64,000 bases of DNA from Orychophragmus violaceus (taxonomy: Eukaryota > Streptophyta > Magnoliopsida > Brassicales > Brassicaceae), in NCBI GenBank assembly GCA_030180135.1, contig CM058230.1, positions 28,666,067 through 28,730,066 on the forward strand. Reading direction: 5' to 3'. The notes beneath the pieces were generated by a model that saw only the letters and a list, made by a program, of their open reading frames with translations, was not told where the DNA came from and did no database searches. Of the stretch, positions 10,612 to 22,639 are shown in pieces (the first letter of the stretch is position 1; each line of letters starts with the position of its first letter). Made by a program: the position numbers and the translations under genes.

Positions 10612-12858
10612 ATGAATAGGATTATCATGGAGAAAATGCGTTGTATCTTGGATGAGAGTGGCTTGGGTGAAGAGTTATGGGCTGAGGCGGTTAGCACAGC
10701 TGTATATCAGATCAACAGGAGTCCCTTATCAGCGTTAGATGGCAACATTCCTAAAGAACTATGGTTGGAAAGAAAGCCTGGTTACAAGCATCTTAGGAGA
10801 TTTGGTTCATTGGTCTATGTCCATGTAGATCAAGGGAAGTTGAAACCAAGGACAATGAAAGGATTTTTCATTAGCTATCATGAAGGAGTTAAAGGTTACA
10901 AGGTTTGGCTCTTAGATGATGAAAGATGTGTGATTAGCAGGAATGTGGTGTTCATGGAAGAAAAAGTCTACAAGGATCTGCAAAAGAGTATTTTTGCGTC
11001 AGAAACAGAGCTGCAGAATTCGACTGCAGGTGCAGCGCCGATCGACACACTAGTTGATGTTGATCGACAGGAGAATGATACGTATGTCGATCGACACACC
11101 CCTCATGTCGATCGACACGTCTCGTCTGAGACTGTAATTCCGGTTTCTGGAGACCAAGGTGAAGGTTCGTCTTCAGGTGGAGTTGTGGGAGGTCCATATT
11201 CAGATGATATACCTCAGGATGATTACATATTGACTCAAGATCAGATAAGAAGAGAGTCAAAGCTTCCTACGCATCTAAAAGACTATGACTTAGGCGAGTT
11301 TTGCCTTAATAGCTGCTATTGATATGAGTTCTGAAGACCAAGAGATTATCAGGAAGCAATTGAAAGTAGGGATAAAACTTTCTGGAATGGAGGTATGGAT
11401 GAAGAAATGAGTTCTCTGGAGAAGAACAAGACCTGGAGGTTAGTCAAAAGACCTCAAGGAAGAAAAGTAATTGGCTGCAAGTGGGTATACGAGTTGAAGC
11501 CAGGTATACCAGAGATGGAAGAACCGAGGTACATGCTAGGTTGGTAGCCAAAGGATACTCTCAGAGAGAGGGTATTGACTATCAGGATGTGTTCTCACCT
11601 GTTGTGAAGCATGTCTCAATCAGGTTTCTTCTATCGGTTACACCAAGTTTAGATCTGGAATTGGATCAGCTTGATATTAAGACTGCATTTCTTCATTGAT
11701 TGATTGAAGAGAAGATCTATATGGAGCAGCCAGAAGGTTTTATGGTTAAGGGAAAAGATGACTACGTATGCTTGTTGGAGAAAGCACTGTATGGACTTAA
11801 GCAAGCTCCAAGACAGTGAAACAAGTGCTTTGATCAATTTGTGATAAGTCATGGATTCAGAAGAAGTGAAAATGATCACTGTGTCTACATAAATGAGAGT
11901 AATGGTAAAGATTTCATATCCTACTCTTGTATGTTGATGACATGCTAGTTGCATCAAAGGATATGAAGGAGATCCAAATTGTGAAGGAATTGTTGAGTAG
12001 TAGGTTCGATTCTTGGGATGGATATTAGGAGAAATTGTGAAGGTGGAGTTCTCACCTTGCCTCAATCTGGTTACATCAACAAGATTCTTCAATTATTCAA
12101 TATGGATGAATCAAGATCAGTTTCGACACCAATTGGATCACAGTTCAAGTTGTCTGCAATCTGGGATGATGAAGCTGAGACAATTATGGAGAACATTACA
12201 TACTCCAATGCTATTGGAAGCATTATGTTTGCGATGTTGGGAACGAGGTTTGATCTGGCTTATGCAGTTGGCTTAGTCAACAGGTTTATGAGTAAGCCGG
12301 GCATGGTACACTGGGATACAGTAAAGTGGGTACTAAGGTATTTGAAGAGTACTCAGGATTTGAAGATTGTGTTGAGGAAGAACAAGGAGTTCAAGGTTAA
12401 AGGCTTTTGTGATTTGGATTTTGCATCGGATCTGGAAAGAAGCAGATTGATTATTGGTTATGTTTTCACGGCTGGTGGAAGCGTTATTAGTTGGAAGTCG
12501 AGTCTTTAGTATGTTGTCGCGTTGTCTACAACTGAGGCAGAGTATATGACATTGGCAGAAGCTGTGAAAGAGGCGATTTGGCTAAGGGGTTTGGATGAGG
12601 AGTTCGGTTTCAAACAAGACTCGGTGTAAATCTGGTGTGACTCACAGAGTGCGTTGAGCTTAGCCAAAAAAAATCTATCATGAGCGAACGAAACATATCA
12701 AAAGGATGATGCATTTCATCAAGGATATAGTTGCTTCAGGTGAACTGAAGCTGTTGAAGATCCCGACTGAGAGGAGTCCGGCTGATATGTTGACGAAGGT
12801 TCTTCCTATGGAGAAGTTTGAGAAAGCTTTGAGCTTTCTCGGTCTAGAAGAGCACTGA
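10612..12858 (+). pseudogene. copia B Pol remnant (integrase end, RT, RNase H)
   Basis: The order is integrase C-terminal part (10612-11322), then an RT start (WNGGMDEEMSSLEKNKTW near 11380; KVIGCKWVYELK). Next comes LVAKGYSQREGIDYQDVFSP with a frame change (11481-11699), QLDIKTAFLH followed by TGA, YGLKQAPRQ followed by TGA, and LYVDD broken by a shift near 11930. RNase H (12018-12509; GFCDLDFASDLERS) and the tail ADMLTKVLPMEKFEKAL close it. A hydrophilic linker at 11036-11118 encodes repeated V-D-R-H-T peptides from TGTCGATCGACAC-type DNA motifs (see findings). It is inactive. Confidence 0.85.
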
Positions 12859-12941
12859 GGTGCTGGAACTGTCTGGACCTACACGTGTTTGCAAGGATAA
12901 AGGAGTCATACTTGGAAGTGATTGTCATCAAGGTGGAGATT

Positions 12942-13260
12942 TGTTGGGCTTTGGTGATGAAAATCATTAGTTATGACTTAGCCCGCGACTGGGTATGTCG
13001 TTTAGGAACGGGATTGTTTCTATTGGGCTAAGGTTTAGTTTAACCTACTTAACCTTGTAATAGACTTAGCACATAAATCTAAGCATGTGTGTAGGATTAG
13101 GGTAACCCGTAATCAGAGAGATTGTGAGGAACTCCAATAGCTTGTAATATGTGGTTATAGTGGATTACTGGAAAGCTCCAGGCCGGGACGTAGGATCACA
13201 CATTGTGATCTGAACTCGTTAATTCGTTGTGTCTTTCACTTTTTCTCAAACAAACAAACA
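12942..13260 (+). repeat. copia B 3' LTR (probable)
   Basis: It begins TGTTGGGC after a purine-rich stretch (AAGGTGGAGAT) and is inferred to end at CAAACAAACA, giving 319 bp with TG...CA ends. The matching 5' copy is not in the window, so the end point is a best guess. Confidence 0.6.
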
Positions 13261-13312
13261 GAAGTGAGATCCAAATCTCTAAGTTTTGGTATTGCCTTTA
13301 AAGTTTTGATCA

Positions 13313-13366
13313 GGTATATTTGTTGAGAGGACAAAAGACAGATCGTGTAGACGTTAGTTTATAGGC
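13313..13366 (+). pseudogene. SF3B2/SAP145-like exon fragment, upstream part
   Basis: Translation VYLLRGQKTDRVDVSL leads into copia C. The same exon resumes after the insertion at 18249. The join gives ...VDVSL, a TAG codon, then AEELDSMENVLPAK. Together they resemble the C-terminal end of splicing factor 3B subunit 2. Assignment is from motif memory; the TAG in the middle makes it a dead copy. Confidence 0.45.
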
Positions 13367-13588
13367 TGTTAAGTGACGTGGAACTATTTGACACGTCATT
13401 CATCGTATATTCTATTGCTTCTTTGTAAAGATAGTGTAGATATTCTGTTGCTTAGTTTAAGGGAGATAATTGATCTTGCGTGATGAGCAAGAGATCCCTC
13501 GTAGGGTTTTCCGTGTAATGTATATAAGCTCATTCAAGGGCAGAGTAATATCATCAGAAAATCGATCCAAGAACTTTGTCTTTGTTCA
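13367..13588 (+). repeat. copia C 5' LTR
   Basis: 222 bp, TG...CA ends. It contains a TATATAAG box at about 13521-13528, which likely drives the element's transcript. Confidence 0.95.
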
Positions 13589-13632
13589 TGGTATCAGAGC
13601 CTACTGCTTAAAAGAAAAACACGATCCTGAGA

Positions 13633-16600
13633 ATGACGAAACCAGTAACCTCATCAAAAGATGAAACCAATGACGAAACCAACAAGGCCATCACGACTTA
13701 CACAGTGGCGGCGACGGAGAACCCAGGTGCAGTGATTGCACAGATCAAGTTCAACGGAGATAACTTCGACGAGTGGGCGCAGGCGGTGAGGACGGCCCTT
13801 CGTGTGAAGAAGAAGTTTGGATTCGTTGATGGAAGTGTGAAAATTCCGGAGATTCAATCAAAGGAATATGAAGATTATGAGTCGGCGAAAGCAATGGTGA
13901 GTTTGTGGATTCTGAACACAATCGAGCCAACGGTGTGTCGTACTCTGGGAAACAAGGAAGATCCAGAGGAGCTGTGGAGGGAGATCAAAGATCGATTCTC
14001 CGAAGGAAACGGACCTCGAATTCAGGAGATCAAAACAGAGTTAGCAAACTGCAAACAAGAAGGCATGACCATAATCGAGTATTATGGAAAACTGCAGGTA
14101 CTTTGGGAGGATTTGATGAATTACGACCAGTCACCGAGTTGCAAGTGCGGAGGATGCACGTGTAATCTGAATGCGATACTGGAGAAGAAGAAGGAGGATG
14201 ACAAAATCCACCAGTTTTTGTTGGGTTTAGATGACGCGATCTACGGCAACGTGAGAACATCGATTGTGACCACAGATCCACTGCCCAACATGAATGCAGT
14301 GTATTCAAAAGTTAAGTAGGTTGAGCGGATTCGCACGGTGGTTCGTGGACGCGAGAATACAACAGCCCAAGCCGCGTTTTATGCTCAGTCATCACAGAGT
14401 GCGTTGATGGCGAGAGCAGAAAACAGAGGAGAAGATAAGAAGCGTCTTATGTGCACATCTTGCAAAAAGACGGGACACACGGCTGACACCTGCTTTCAAG
14501 TGATCGGTTATCCCGATTGGTGGGGAGAAAGATCACGAGGAAGTGGAGGTGGAGGTAGAGGAGGCGGAAGAGGCAGAGGTACGGGTGTTCGTGCTAATGC
14601 GGTGGTTGCTGGGAACGTGAGTGCTGATGCGGAGAGGTCTGGGTTTACTGGTCTCAACAATGAGCAGTGGTCATCTCTCATCAAGCTCTTGGAGGATCAG
14701 AACAAACCGCGTCTTAACGGTAAGATCGAAACCTTGGAATGGGTGTTAGATACCGGAGCCTCTAATCATATGACCGGAAATTGTGATTATCTAGTTGATA
14801 CGAAGTATATTCTGCCTTGCTCTATTGGATTGCCAAATGTAAATAACTCGATATCGAAAGTAAAAGGAACAGTTGTGTTTGATGATGAGTTTAGACTCAA
14901 GAATGTGTTGCTTGTGCCAGATTTGCGTTGCAACTTGATTTCAGTATCGCAGTTGATTGCGGATTCAGATTGTGTTATGCAGATTGCTAACATCGGATGT
15001 GTTCTCCAGGACCGTACCACGAGGAACCTGACTGGAGCGGGTGAGCTAAGGAATGGTCTGTATTTCTTTCGTCGGATGACGACGTTTACTGCTTTGCGTA
15101 TGAATAAGGAAGGAGCTGAAGATGTGTGGCATCTACGGCTAGGACATCCATCTAATACTACATTTGATTTGTTTCCGTCTGTTGATAGTAGAAATAAGGA
15201 TTTCTCCACGTGTGAGACGTGTTTGAGAGCAAAACAGTGTCGAGAAGTGTTTCTTTTGAGTGATAATAAAAGTGAAGCTATTTTCGATATGTTACATGTT
15301 GATTTATGGGGTCCATATCGGGAACCAAGTCTTTGCAATGCTTACTACTTTCTCACAATCGTAGACGACTACTCACGAGCAGTTTGGGTATACTTGCTCA
15401 ACGATAAAACACAAGTTAGACAGACCTTGCGAAACTTCTTAGCTTTGATAAAAAGGCAGTTTGATAAATCTATCAAGATTTTGCGAAGTGATAATGGGAC
15501 AGAGTTCTTATGTATGACGACTGAGTTACAAGAACAAGGGGTTATTCATCAAACTTCTTGTGTTGGCACTCCACAACAGAATGGAAGAGTGGAAAGGAAG
15601 CATCGACATATATTGAATGTTGCGAGAGCTCTTCTATTTCAGTCATCACTACCGAACAAGTTTTGGGGAGAAACGATTTTGACAGCAGCTTATTTGATAA
15701 ATCGAACGCCATCGAGTGTGTTGAAAGGTAAAACTCCTTTCGAAATGATTTATGGAACGGTACCAAGTTATGATAACTTGAGGGTTTTTGGTTGTTTGGC
15801 ATTTGCACACAATCAGAAATGGAAAGGAGATAAGTTTGCATCGAGAAGTAGAAGATGCATTTTTCTTGGCTATCCTTTTGGAAAAAAGGGCTGGAATTTG
15901 TTTGATATTGATACAGAGGAGATTTTCGTATCTCGTGATGTGGTCTTTGTCGAAGACACATTTCCAATGAAGAAAAATGTTTCCTCGGATTTAAGTTCTG
16001 ATAATCTTGATTGTTTTGCTGAAGTAGAGTTTGCTGCACCAGCTGTTGACAATGCTGGTGCGCAAGTGACTGCGATTGAGCAACACGGAAACACTGTTGC
16101 TCGTGAGTATGAAACGCCGCCTGTACCGCTCGAACCAGATAACCATGTTGAACAATCAGCACCGTCAACACAAGCTGGTGTAACAGCCATGTCAGATGCG
16201 ATTGAAACAGGGGATATCGCGGACAGGGGGGGTTCTACGATTGAACAAGTTGTGGAAGAGACTGAAACTGAGAATATGGGCAAAGGGATGAGACAGACCA
16301 AGAAACCGGCTTACCTGGATGATTATGTCTTGAACACATTGAAGATTGATGGGAAAATCATTACACATTCCGACGATGGAGAATCATTTACTTGTGAGTA
16401 TCCGATATCTTCATCTCTTGACTCCACGAACTTCTCTGTCCAATTTCGTGCATTTTTGATTGCTGTGACTGAGGGTGTTGAACCTTCAACATTTCGTGAT
16501 GCTGTGGCTTATGCTGAATGGAGGGATGCTATGAAGAAAGAAATTGATGCTCTCGAGGACAATGAGACATGGGAATTGGTCAAATTACCTCCGGGAAAAC

Positions 16601-18027
16601 GGGCCATAGGGAGCAAATGGGTATTTAAGATTAAATACCGGTCTGATGGTACGATTGAGAGACATAAGGCTCGTCTTGTGGCACTTGAAAATCGACAAGT
16701 CGAAGGTGTTGATTTCAAAGAAACATTTGCACCGGTTATCAAGATGACAACCGTGAGATTATTTCTGAGTGTGGCAGCTGCAAGGAAGTGGGATCTCCAT
16801 CAAATGGATGTCCATAACGCCTTCTTACATGGGGATTTAGACGAAGAAGTTTACATGAAACCTCCACCAGGTTTCCGTTCGAATGATCCTGATCTCGTGT
16901 GTCGTCTCAAAAAATCGTTGTACGGATTGAAGCAAGCTCCTCGGTGTTGGTTTGCTAAACTTCGATCTGCATTAACGGCTTATGGTTTCCGTGAGTCATA
17001 CTCTGACTACTCTCTTTTTTCAATTCGATCTGGAAAGAGTGAGATGTATGTCTTGGTATATGTGGATGATTTAATCATTGGTGGTAATGATGTGGATATG
17101 ATTCAACGTTTCAAGAAATACTTGGGTGATTGCTTTCATATGAAAGACCTTAGAACCCTTAGATATTTCTTGGGCATAGAGGTTGCACGCAGAGATGATG
17201 GGATCTTTATGTGTCAGCGAAAGTATATTCTTGATATTATTAATGAAGCAGGTTTGATGGGGTCTAAGCCTGCTCCAACGCCACTTGAGCAACAACATCG
17301 GCTGGATATCTCTAAGAGCTTGTTGCTCACTGATCCGGAACGGTATAGGCGATTGGTTGGTCGTTTGATCTATCTATCTGCGACTCGGCCTGATCTGACT
17401 TACACAGTCCATATCTTATCCCGGTTCATGAAATCCCCTCGCCAAGATCATTGGGAAGCTGCGTTACGTACTGTGCGCTACTTGAAAGGAACGCCAGGAC
17501 AAGGTGTGTTTTTGGCAGCTAAAAGTGACTTGCGTTTACATGCTTGGTGTGACTCGGACTGGGCAGGTTGTCGAACGAGTCGTCGATCTATCAGTGGCTG
17601 GTTAGTTACTCTTGGGGACTCTCCCGTCTCTTGGAAGACTAAGAAACAAGATGTGGTTTCAAGATCATCAGCTGAAGATGAATATCGGTGCATGGCATTA
17701 ACTGTTTGCGAGGTGAAATGGCTGTGTGCTCTCCTCTCTGATTTTCGTATTGATCATTCTCGGCCTGTTGATCTTCATTGTGATAGTCAAGCCGCTTTAT
17801 ATATTGCTGCAAATCCGGTGTTTCACGAGCGAACGAAGCATATCGAGATCGACTGTCATTGTGTTCGAGATGCTATTCAAGATGGACGTATTCGAACTCG
17901 GAAGGTGGCTTCTCGTGACCAAGCTGCTGACGTTTTTACCAAGGCATTGGGGAAGCGGGAACTTGATCATTTGTTTCCCAAGTTGGGCATTCGTAATCCG
18001 CACGCTCAACATGAGGGGGGGTGTTAA
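13633..18027 (+). pseudogene. copia C Gag-Pol polyprotein with a single nonsense codon
   Basis: One continuous frame of 1464 codons is broken only by TAG at 14317-14319, between Gag (FNGDNFDEWAQAVRTAL) and the following VERIRTVVRGREN. Domains in order: Gag; zinc knuckle CTSCKKTGHTADTC (near 14450); a Gly/Arg-rich linker; protease WVLDTGASNHM (near 14740); integrase (WHLRLGHP near 15128; HVDLWGPY near 15297; SDNGTEF near 15489; E in GRVERKHRH near 15583); RT (FLHGDLDEEVYM near 16822; YVDDLIIGG near 17059); RNase H (DSDWAG near 17554; SAEDEYRCM near 17668). RNase H has Asp where SSAEAEY is usual, and the RT fingers read LVALENRQ where LVAKG is usual. It is close to intact. Confidence 0.95.
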
Positions 18028-18243
18028 GTGACGTGGAACTATTTGACACGTCATTCATCGTATATTCTATTTCTTCTTTGTAAAGATAGTGTAGATATTC
18101 TGTTGCTTAGTTTAAGGGAGATAATTGATCTTGCGTGATGAGCAAGAGATCCCTCGTAGGGTTTTCCGTGTAATGTATATAAGCTCATTCAAGGGCAGAG
18201 TAATATCATCAGAAAATCGATCCAAGAACTTTGTCTTTGTTCA
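18022..18243 (+). repeat. copia C 3' LTR
   Basis: 222 bp, one base different from the 5' LTR. TSD TAGGC follows. Confidence 0.95.
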
Positions 18244-18248
18244 TAGGC

Positions 18249-18560
18249 AGAAGAGCTGGACTCCATGGAGAATGTTTTACCTGCCAAGTAAGTAGTAGTA
18301 TCACTTTTGTTGATTGTAATATCTGCAATTGACTTCATCAGATAGAACATTAATCCAAAAAATAGTGTCTAAACTCTATATTTTGATTTTATAAGGTATG
18401 AGGAGGCAAGAGGAGAGAAACTACAGACTAAGCCATAGGACTTGAGTGACATGGTCGATGAGGTAGTTACAATATGACTTTGGATATATTTGTGGTGGAA
18501 TGGTTACAGAATTCAAAGCAAAGGAAGCATAACAAGGAAGGGAAGAAAAGAAAGACTTCA
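18249..18560 (+). pseudogene. SF3B2/SAP145-like exon fragments, downstream part
   Basis: AEELDSMENVLPAK (18249-18290) ends at a GTAAGT donor. The next exon-like block, from about 18395, reads YEEARGEKLQTKP, a stop, then DLSDMVDE. A later block near 18510-18570 gives SKQRKHNKEGKKRKTSNF in shifted frames. The order KYEE..., DxSDMV, Lys-rich tail fits the C-terminus of the U2 snRNP factor SF3B2. Introns are still present, so this is a DNA-level capture (Helitron-like) or a decayed local gene, not a processed retrocopy. Confidence 0.5.
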
Positions 18561-19185
18561 AATTTTGGATATGTGATTGACAACTCCGTGCATAAATTTA
18601 GACATAAGAAGCAGCGGATATTAAATTAAAAAAAAAAACAGCATAAATATCCATATCCGATGATGCAACCACACCCCTGCACATGTGTAGGAAGTCAATC
18701 CTTAGTGAAAAAAAAAAAAAAAAATATAAAGTAAATAAAAATGAGGTAGAAGACAAATTTAGAATTTGTGATTGCATGTAAGATCGGTTCAAGGTCATGG
18801 GATCTACACCATTAACCATTCATGCCAATGAAACTGAGAAAGTATGTACATACATTTTCCAAAGAACAAGGTTATTTTTTAGAATAAGTTAATTCATTTG
18901 TTAATCGTATTGTCTGAAACATGGGGGAAAATCATTGGTTTAACAAATTATTTATCAAGCCTAGAAAAAGATTCAAGTAATAGAATAAATGAAGAGGTAC
19001 AATTATATTTCTATCGTATCTAGTGAATTTTGGGGGTATTTCTCCTCTTGAAAGCGTGATATAAAATAACAACGGTAATCAACTTGAGGTTGAGGCCAAA
19101 ATTGAAAACTAGAGAAAAATTTAAACATATAGGACTAAACAGACGGACAGGAGAAAAGCCGACTAAACAACACATAATCTGATAA
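18561..19185. other. non-coding stretch
   Basis: AT-rich with two A-runs (about 18627 and 18707-18723). A TATCTAGT string near 19018 resembles a Helitron 3' CTAG|T, but it lacks the GC hairpin in front. Nothing else was recognised. Confidence 0.5.
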
Positions 19186-19189
19186 ATAA

Positions 19190-22155
19190 TCATGATGTCT
19201 CAACGTAGTGTTATACGTGTTCTCCCTTCGAGGTTATCTACCTGCTCGAGGACGGCGGCGAGTATCGTCGGGATTTGCCGCTGTTTTCTTCACGAAGCTT
19301 CTAAGATCTACTAGGGTTTGGCTAAAGGGTTGTGGTGGTTGACGAGGCAGCGTGTGACGTCCATGGTCGCTCTGCTCTTGTTTTATGCTGGTGTTTTTGG
19401 GTATGTGTCGAGGCGATGTGGCGGTTGAATCTTCTCCGGTTTCTTGCCGGGCTTCAATGCTCGATGAGGCTATGGTGCTTTTTGGGTTTGGTCTTGTGTG
19501 GCTGGTGAGCGGCGGTTCTATGCCCGGTTAAGTTTAATTGTTTTTGGTTTAGCTATCCGATCCTATTATTTCTTAACCAGTTGTGCCTTTAGACGATGAT
19601 TCGTATTCATGGTGTTGGCTTCTTGGCTTGTTCCTTAGATCCATCTAGCTGGTTTGTGGTTTGGTTTAGGCATCTCGGTCTAGTTCGGTTTTACTTTTTA
19701 GGTTTAGGAGGTAGTAAGTCTTCGGAGTGGTGATGTATATCGGGATGATCTTGGTAGATCGAACAGCCGCTATTAAGTGAAACACCCCATCCCGACTCTA
19801 AGGCCGGAACGGACGTTCCACTAACCTAACGGTTTAACTTGAGGTTCGTTGTCAACATCAAGTCCATTCATTCTATATTAGCCAAATCTAAACAGATGTT
19901 AATTCCATTCATTCGTTTGATTCCGTTCTTAACTAAGGCAATGAGCAACATAAACAGAAATAGACATTTTATTAATCATCAAAGATACTAAATACAATGT
20001 GGTTCAAATCGCATTATGCTAAAAAAGTATTCGGTCCTAAACAATGTCTATCTAATAACACACCACTCGTCCTTGGGTCTCGGTCCGCTTCTAAACCCGA
20101 TCATCCCTATGATCATCCTTAGGTCCTGAAACAACACAAAAATGTTAAGTATGCATAAACGGTATAATCCAAAAACTTAGCATTGATACGAATTTATATG
20201 ATCCCATGTTCCAAAATGCATCACACAATCCTAATTCCGTTCTATGTTCCATCTAAGCGGTTCATGTCTTAATTAGAAACCGCAGCAAGACCGCATTCGA
20301 ATTCATGACCGTGTCATGAATCCTCGGTCGTTCGCGTTCGATTGTACGGTCGCGTTCACGTCCGTCACGGATGTCTGTGTGAACCGCTCTTGTGTACCGA
20401 GGTTCGTCCGGTACGTACCGCACGTATGTCCGTAAGGATAGTGCGGACGTCCGTGCCAACGATACACAGCGTATCACGATCGCGTCCGTCACGTACAGCG
20501 CGCACGTCCATGGGTCGATCAGTGCGTAACGTGCAAACGTCCGTAAGGACGTCGCGGCCATCTGTGCTATCGTCCCGCGGTCGTGACTCACGCCCGTTGC
20601 GAACGGTCGCGGCTGTTCACCGCGAACGTTTGCCATCTATCCGCGACCGCGGTGCATGGTTCACGCCTTGCCATGATCCGGTGATCCTCCTTAGGCTTAG
20701 TCGTGATCATCACGGTTCTCACCCGAACCGTTTACGCTGGCTTGCACCATGAGCGATTCATGATCTGGCCATGACTCCGAGTCATGCCGTTCGACCATCC
20801 GCTTCCATGGTGGTCCGTGTACGATCTTCTGACCCGGTCGTGCCTCCAAGGCACGCCCTCCGATCATCTAGGGCCCACGGTGCGACAAGCCTTCAGCGAT
20901 AGTGATATCATGCGTCTTGATCAACTGCGATCATGGCCTTTCGGTCGATCGCTTGTAATCTCAACATGACCGCTCCTAAAACCGTTTAAGCCTAAGCCCG
21001 GTTCTAGTTCCAGAATGTAGAAGAAGAGAATGTAATCCGGCCACACAAATCCCAACCGGCTGTTAGACCAATGGCTTGGCCAAGGCCGAGAGAAGAAGGG
21101 CGCGGACTAACCCTTGAAGTCGTGGTTGACTTGCCCTGATCACGGCCCGTTTCTCCCGCCATGACGTAGCCTTAAACTGCTCCAACCCAACCACCAAACT
21201 CCTTGATGAACTTGCCGACTTTCTCCTTCAAGAACCGGCCACCAACTCTCTTTCTCTCTCACGATTTTTATTGGCCTTTGCCTTAAGAAAATTCTGGGTT
21301 TTTTTCCTTGTATGCTTGTGTGCGAAAATGGCCTCTCCATGGCTTATTTATAGGCTTGAAGTTCGACCATAACCGCCCAAGGGAAGGGTTGCGAGTTATG
21401 GGTCGAATGGGTGCAACCTTCCCTTGGTGCCCATTCGCCCTTAGCGCCCCTGGTCAGCTAGTGTCACTAGCTGACCAGCTAACCCTTCACTTGAACACTC
21501 CACTCAGCTGAGCTCAGCTGGCCATCAGATGACTTAGCTGACCAGCTCAGCTGTTCAGCTCATCCGAGCTAAACACACTTCTTCCAATTGATTCCCTTTA
21601 GATCAATCTCCCTTCCAGCTGAGCTTGACCGTCTCCTTGTCTAAGGAACGCTCCTCCGGATCCCTTTCGATTTTAAGTCCGACTTTCTGGTCCCATAAAT
21701 ACCCAACTTAGGCCGGTTTGGGGATGTTACATTAAGCTCCGTAAGTTAGTGTAATCCTAGGTTAGAGTCGGATCAAGGTATGCTTGTTAGAGGTGATCCA
21801 ATGATGTGGAGGACAGCCGGTGATCGAAACTTTCTGCCATCGTTGAAGAATGGCTCTCGTCCTGGATTGTCGGATGAAATAACTTTCTAACCTTAATTCG
21901 CGTGTTCCGTATTTATTTCAGGATCGTTTAGCCGTTTATAGTATCAGTTGTTCGGATTTCAAGTTTTTAGGCGTTATCAATTTTTTGATTCTTAAGCTAT
22001 CAAGTTTCAAAGTATTGATTGATTTTACATCTATGTTTTTATCTTTTTGCCGTGGGACCAAATTATTAAGTGTTGCAACTTGTAAACTCAAATTGTAACA
22101 CCTACCATTCATTATTTATAATGATATTTACAGCTTTGCTAAAAAAAAAAAAAAT
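19190..22155 (+). mobile_element. poly(A)-ended non-LTR retroposon (possibly Sadhu-like), split by a solo LTR
   Basis: GC-richer DNA from about 19200 (GTTCTCCCTTCGAGG...) runs to an A-run at about 22140-22155, preceded by AATGATATTTACAGCTTTGCT. Removing the solo LTR 19778-21731 and one TSD leaves about 1 kb with no long open frame. A short non-coding unit with a 3' poly(A) fits Brassicaceae non-autonomous retroposons. The 5' boundary is approximate and no TSD was found, so the class is tentative. Confidence 0.45.
19778..21731 (-). repeat. solo LTR, Ty3/gypsy-like, 1954 bp
   Basis: On the minus strand it starts TGTAACATCCCCAAACC and ends GGGATGGGGTGTTTCA, the style of large plant gypsy LTRs. 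The target duplication TTAAG is at 19773-19777 and 21732-21736. There is no internal region, which points to LTR-LTR recombination. On the minus strand a TATAAATA box lies near 21340-21350. The CG-rich middle (20280-20960) gives chance open frames on both strands that I do not count as genes. Confidence 0.85.
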
Positions 22156-22639
22156 TGCATGGCTTTTTAATCTTAAAATTAGTGGAAAGAGACAAGTCCC
22201 AAAATCCAAATAAGGTTTTCCTCAAACTTTTCTATCAGTTCAAAGCCTGAGACTACAAAGACGTTTTCCAACAATGACTAAGGAGTTACGTAAGGCAGTT
22301 TCCACACACACACAAAAACGCTTGACAATTTACAGTCACATATCTATGGACCAAGAAAGGACTCTTAAATATATGGACCAAGAAAAATAAAAAAACGCCG
22401 AACTAAGATTTTGTATGATTATGCCTAATGCAACTGTACTACCGACGACTAATTTTCTCCTCCTTCTCCTTCAAGGTTGTGGTTCGAAATTTAGGTGGAA
22501 TCGAAATGCTGATGCTTGGAACCCACGCTTGCATGCCCTTAACCAAGATATTCTTTTATGGGCTTCTGTTGGGTCTTCATCAAATATTCAAATGCACACA
22601 ATTTGATGCGATATACTATCTCATTATATGTTTTCGATT
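22156..22639. other. no gene seen
   Basis: AT-rich with a short CA run near 22305. A weak exon-like patch around 22460-22610 (short frames only) has no recognisable content. Confidence 0.5.

Larger units (their letters stand above)
10600..13260 (+). mobile_element. Ty1/copia retrotransposon B, 5'-truncated, with 3' LTR
   Basis: Sequence starts inside the integrase (RMNRIIMEKMRCILDESGL) and runs through RT and RNase H to a stop at 12858. An LTR-like block follows from 12942 (TGTTGGGC) to 13260 (AAACA). The 5' LTR, gag, protease and most of the integrase are missing. The junction with the cyclin fragment is near 10595. Without the left end no TSD can be shown. The coding region has many stops and shifts, so it is older than A and C. 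Confidence 0.8.
13367..18243 (+). mobile_element. Ty1/copia retrotransposon C, full length
   Basis: 222-bp LTRs (13367-13588 and 18022-18243) begin TGTTAAGTGACG and end TTTGTTCA. They differ by one base by eye (G versus T within the CTATT(G/T)CTTC block). The target duplication TAGGC is at 13362-13366 and 18244-18248. The primer site TGGTATCAGAGCC follows the 5' LTR directly (13589-13601), and a G-run polypurine tract (GAGGGGGGG, 18013-18021) precedes the 3' LTR. It is a recent insertion into an SF3B2-like fragment. Confidence 0.97.

Noticed and set aside
14787..18054. Minus-strand frames opposite copia C, up to 209 residues
   Set aside because: Shadow frames of gag-pol; none resembles a known protein and none has a promoter or splice context.
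19010..19024. TATCTAGT as a possible Helitron 3' end for the 3481 element
   Set aside because: No GC-rich hairpin within 15 bp upstream, unlike the clear end at 29325-29353.
20262..20969. Overlapping open frames on both strands, Arg/Thr/Val-rich
   Set aside because: They lie in the CG-rich middle of the solo LTR; composition explains the lack of stops and no domain is visible.
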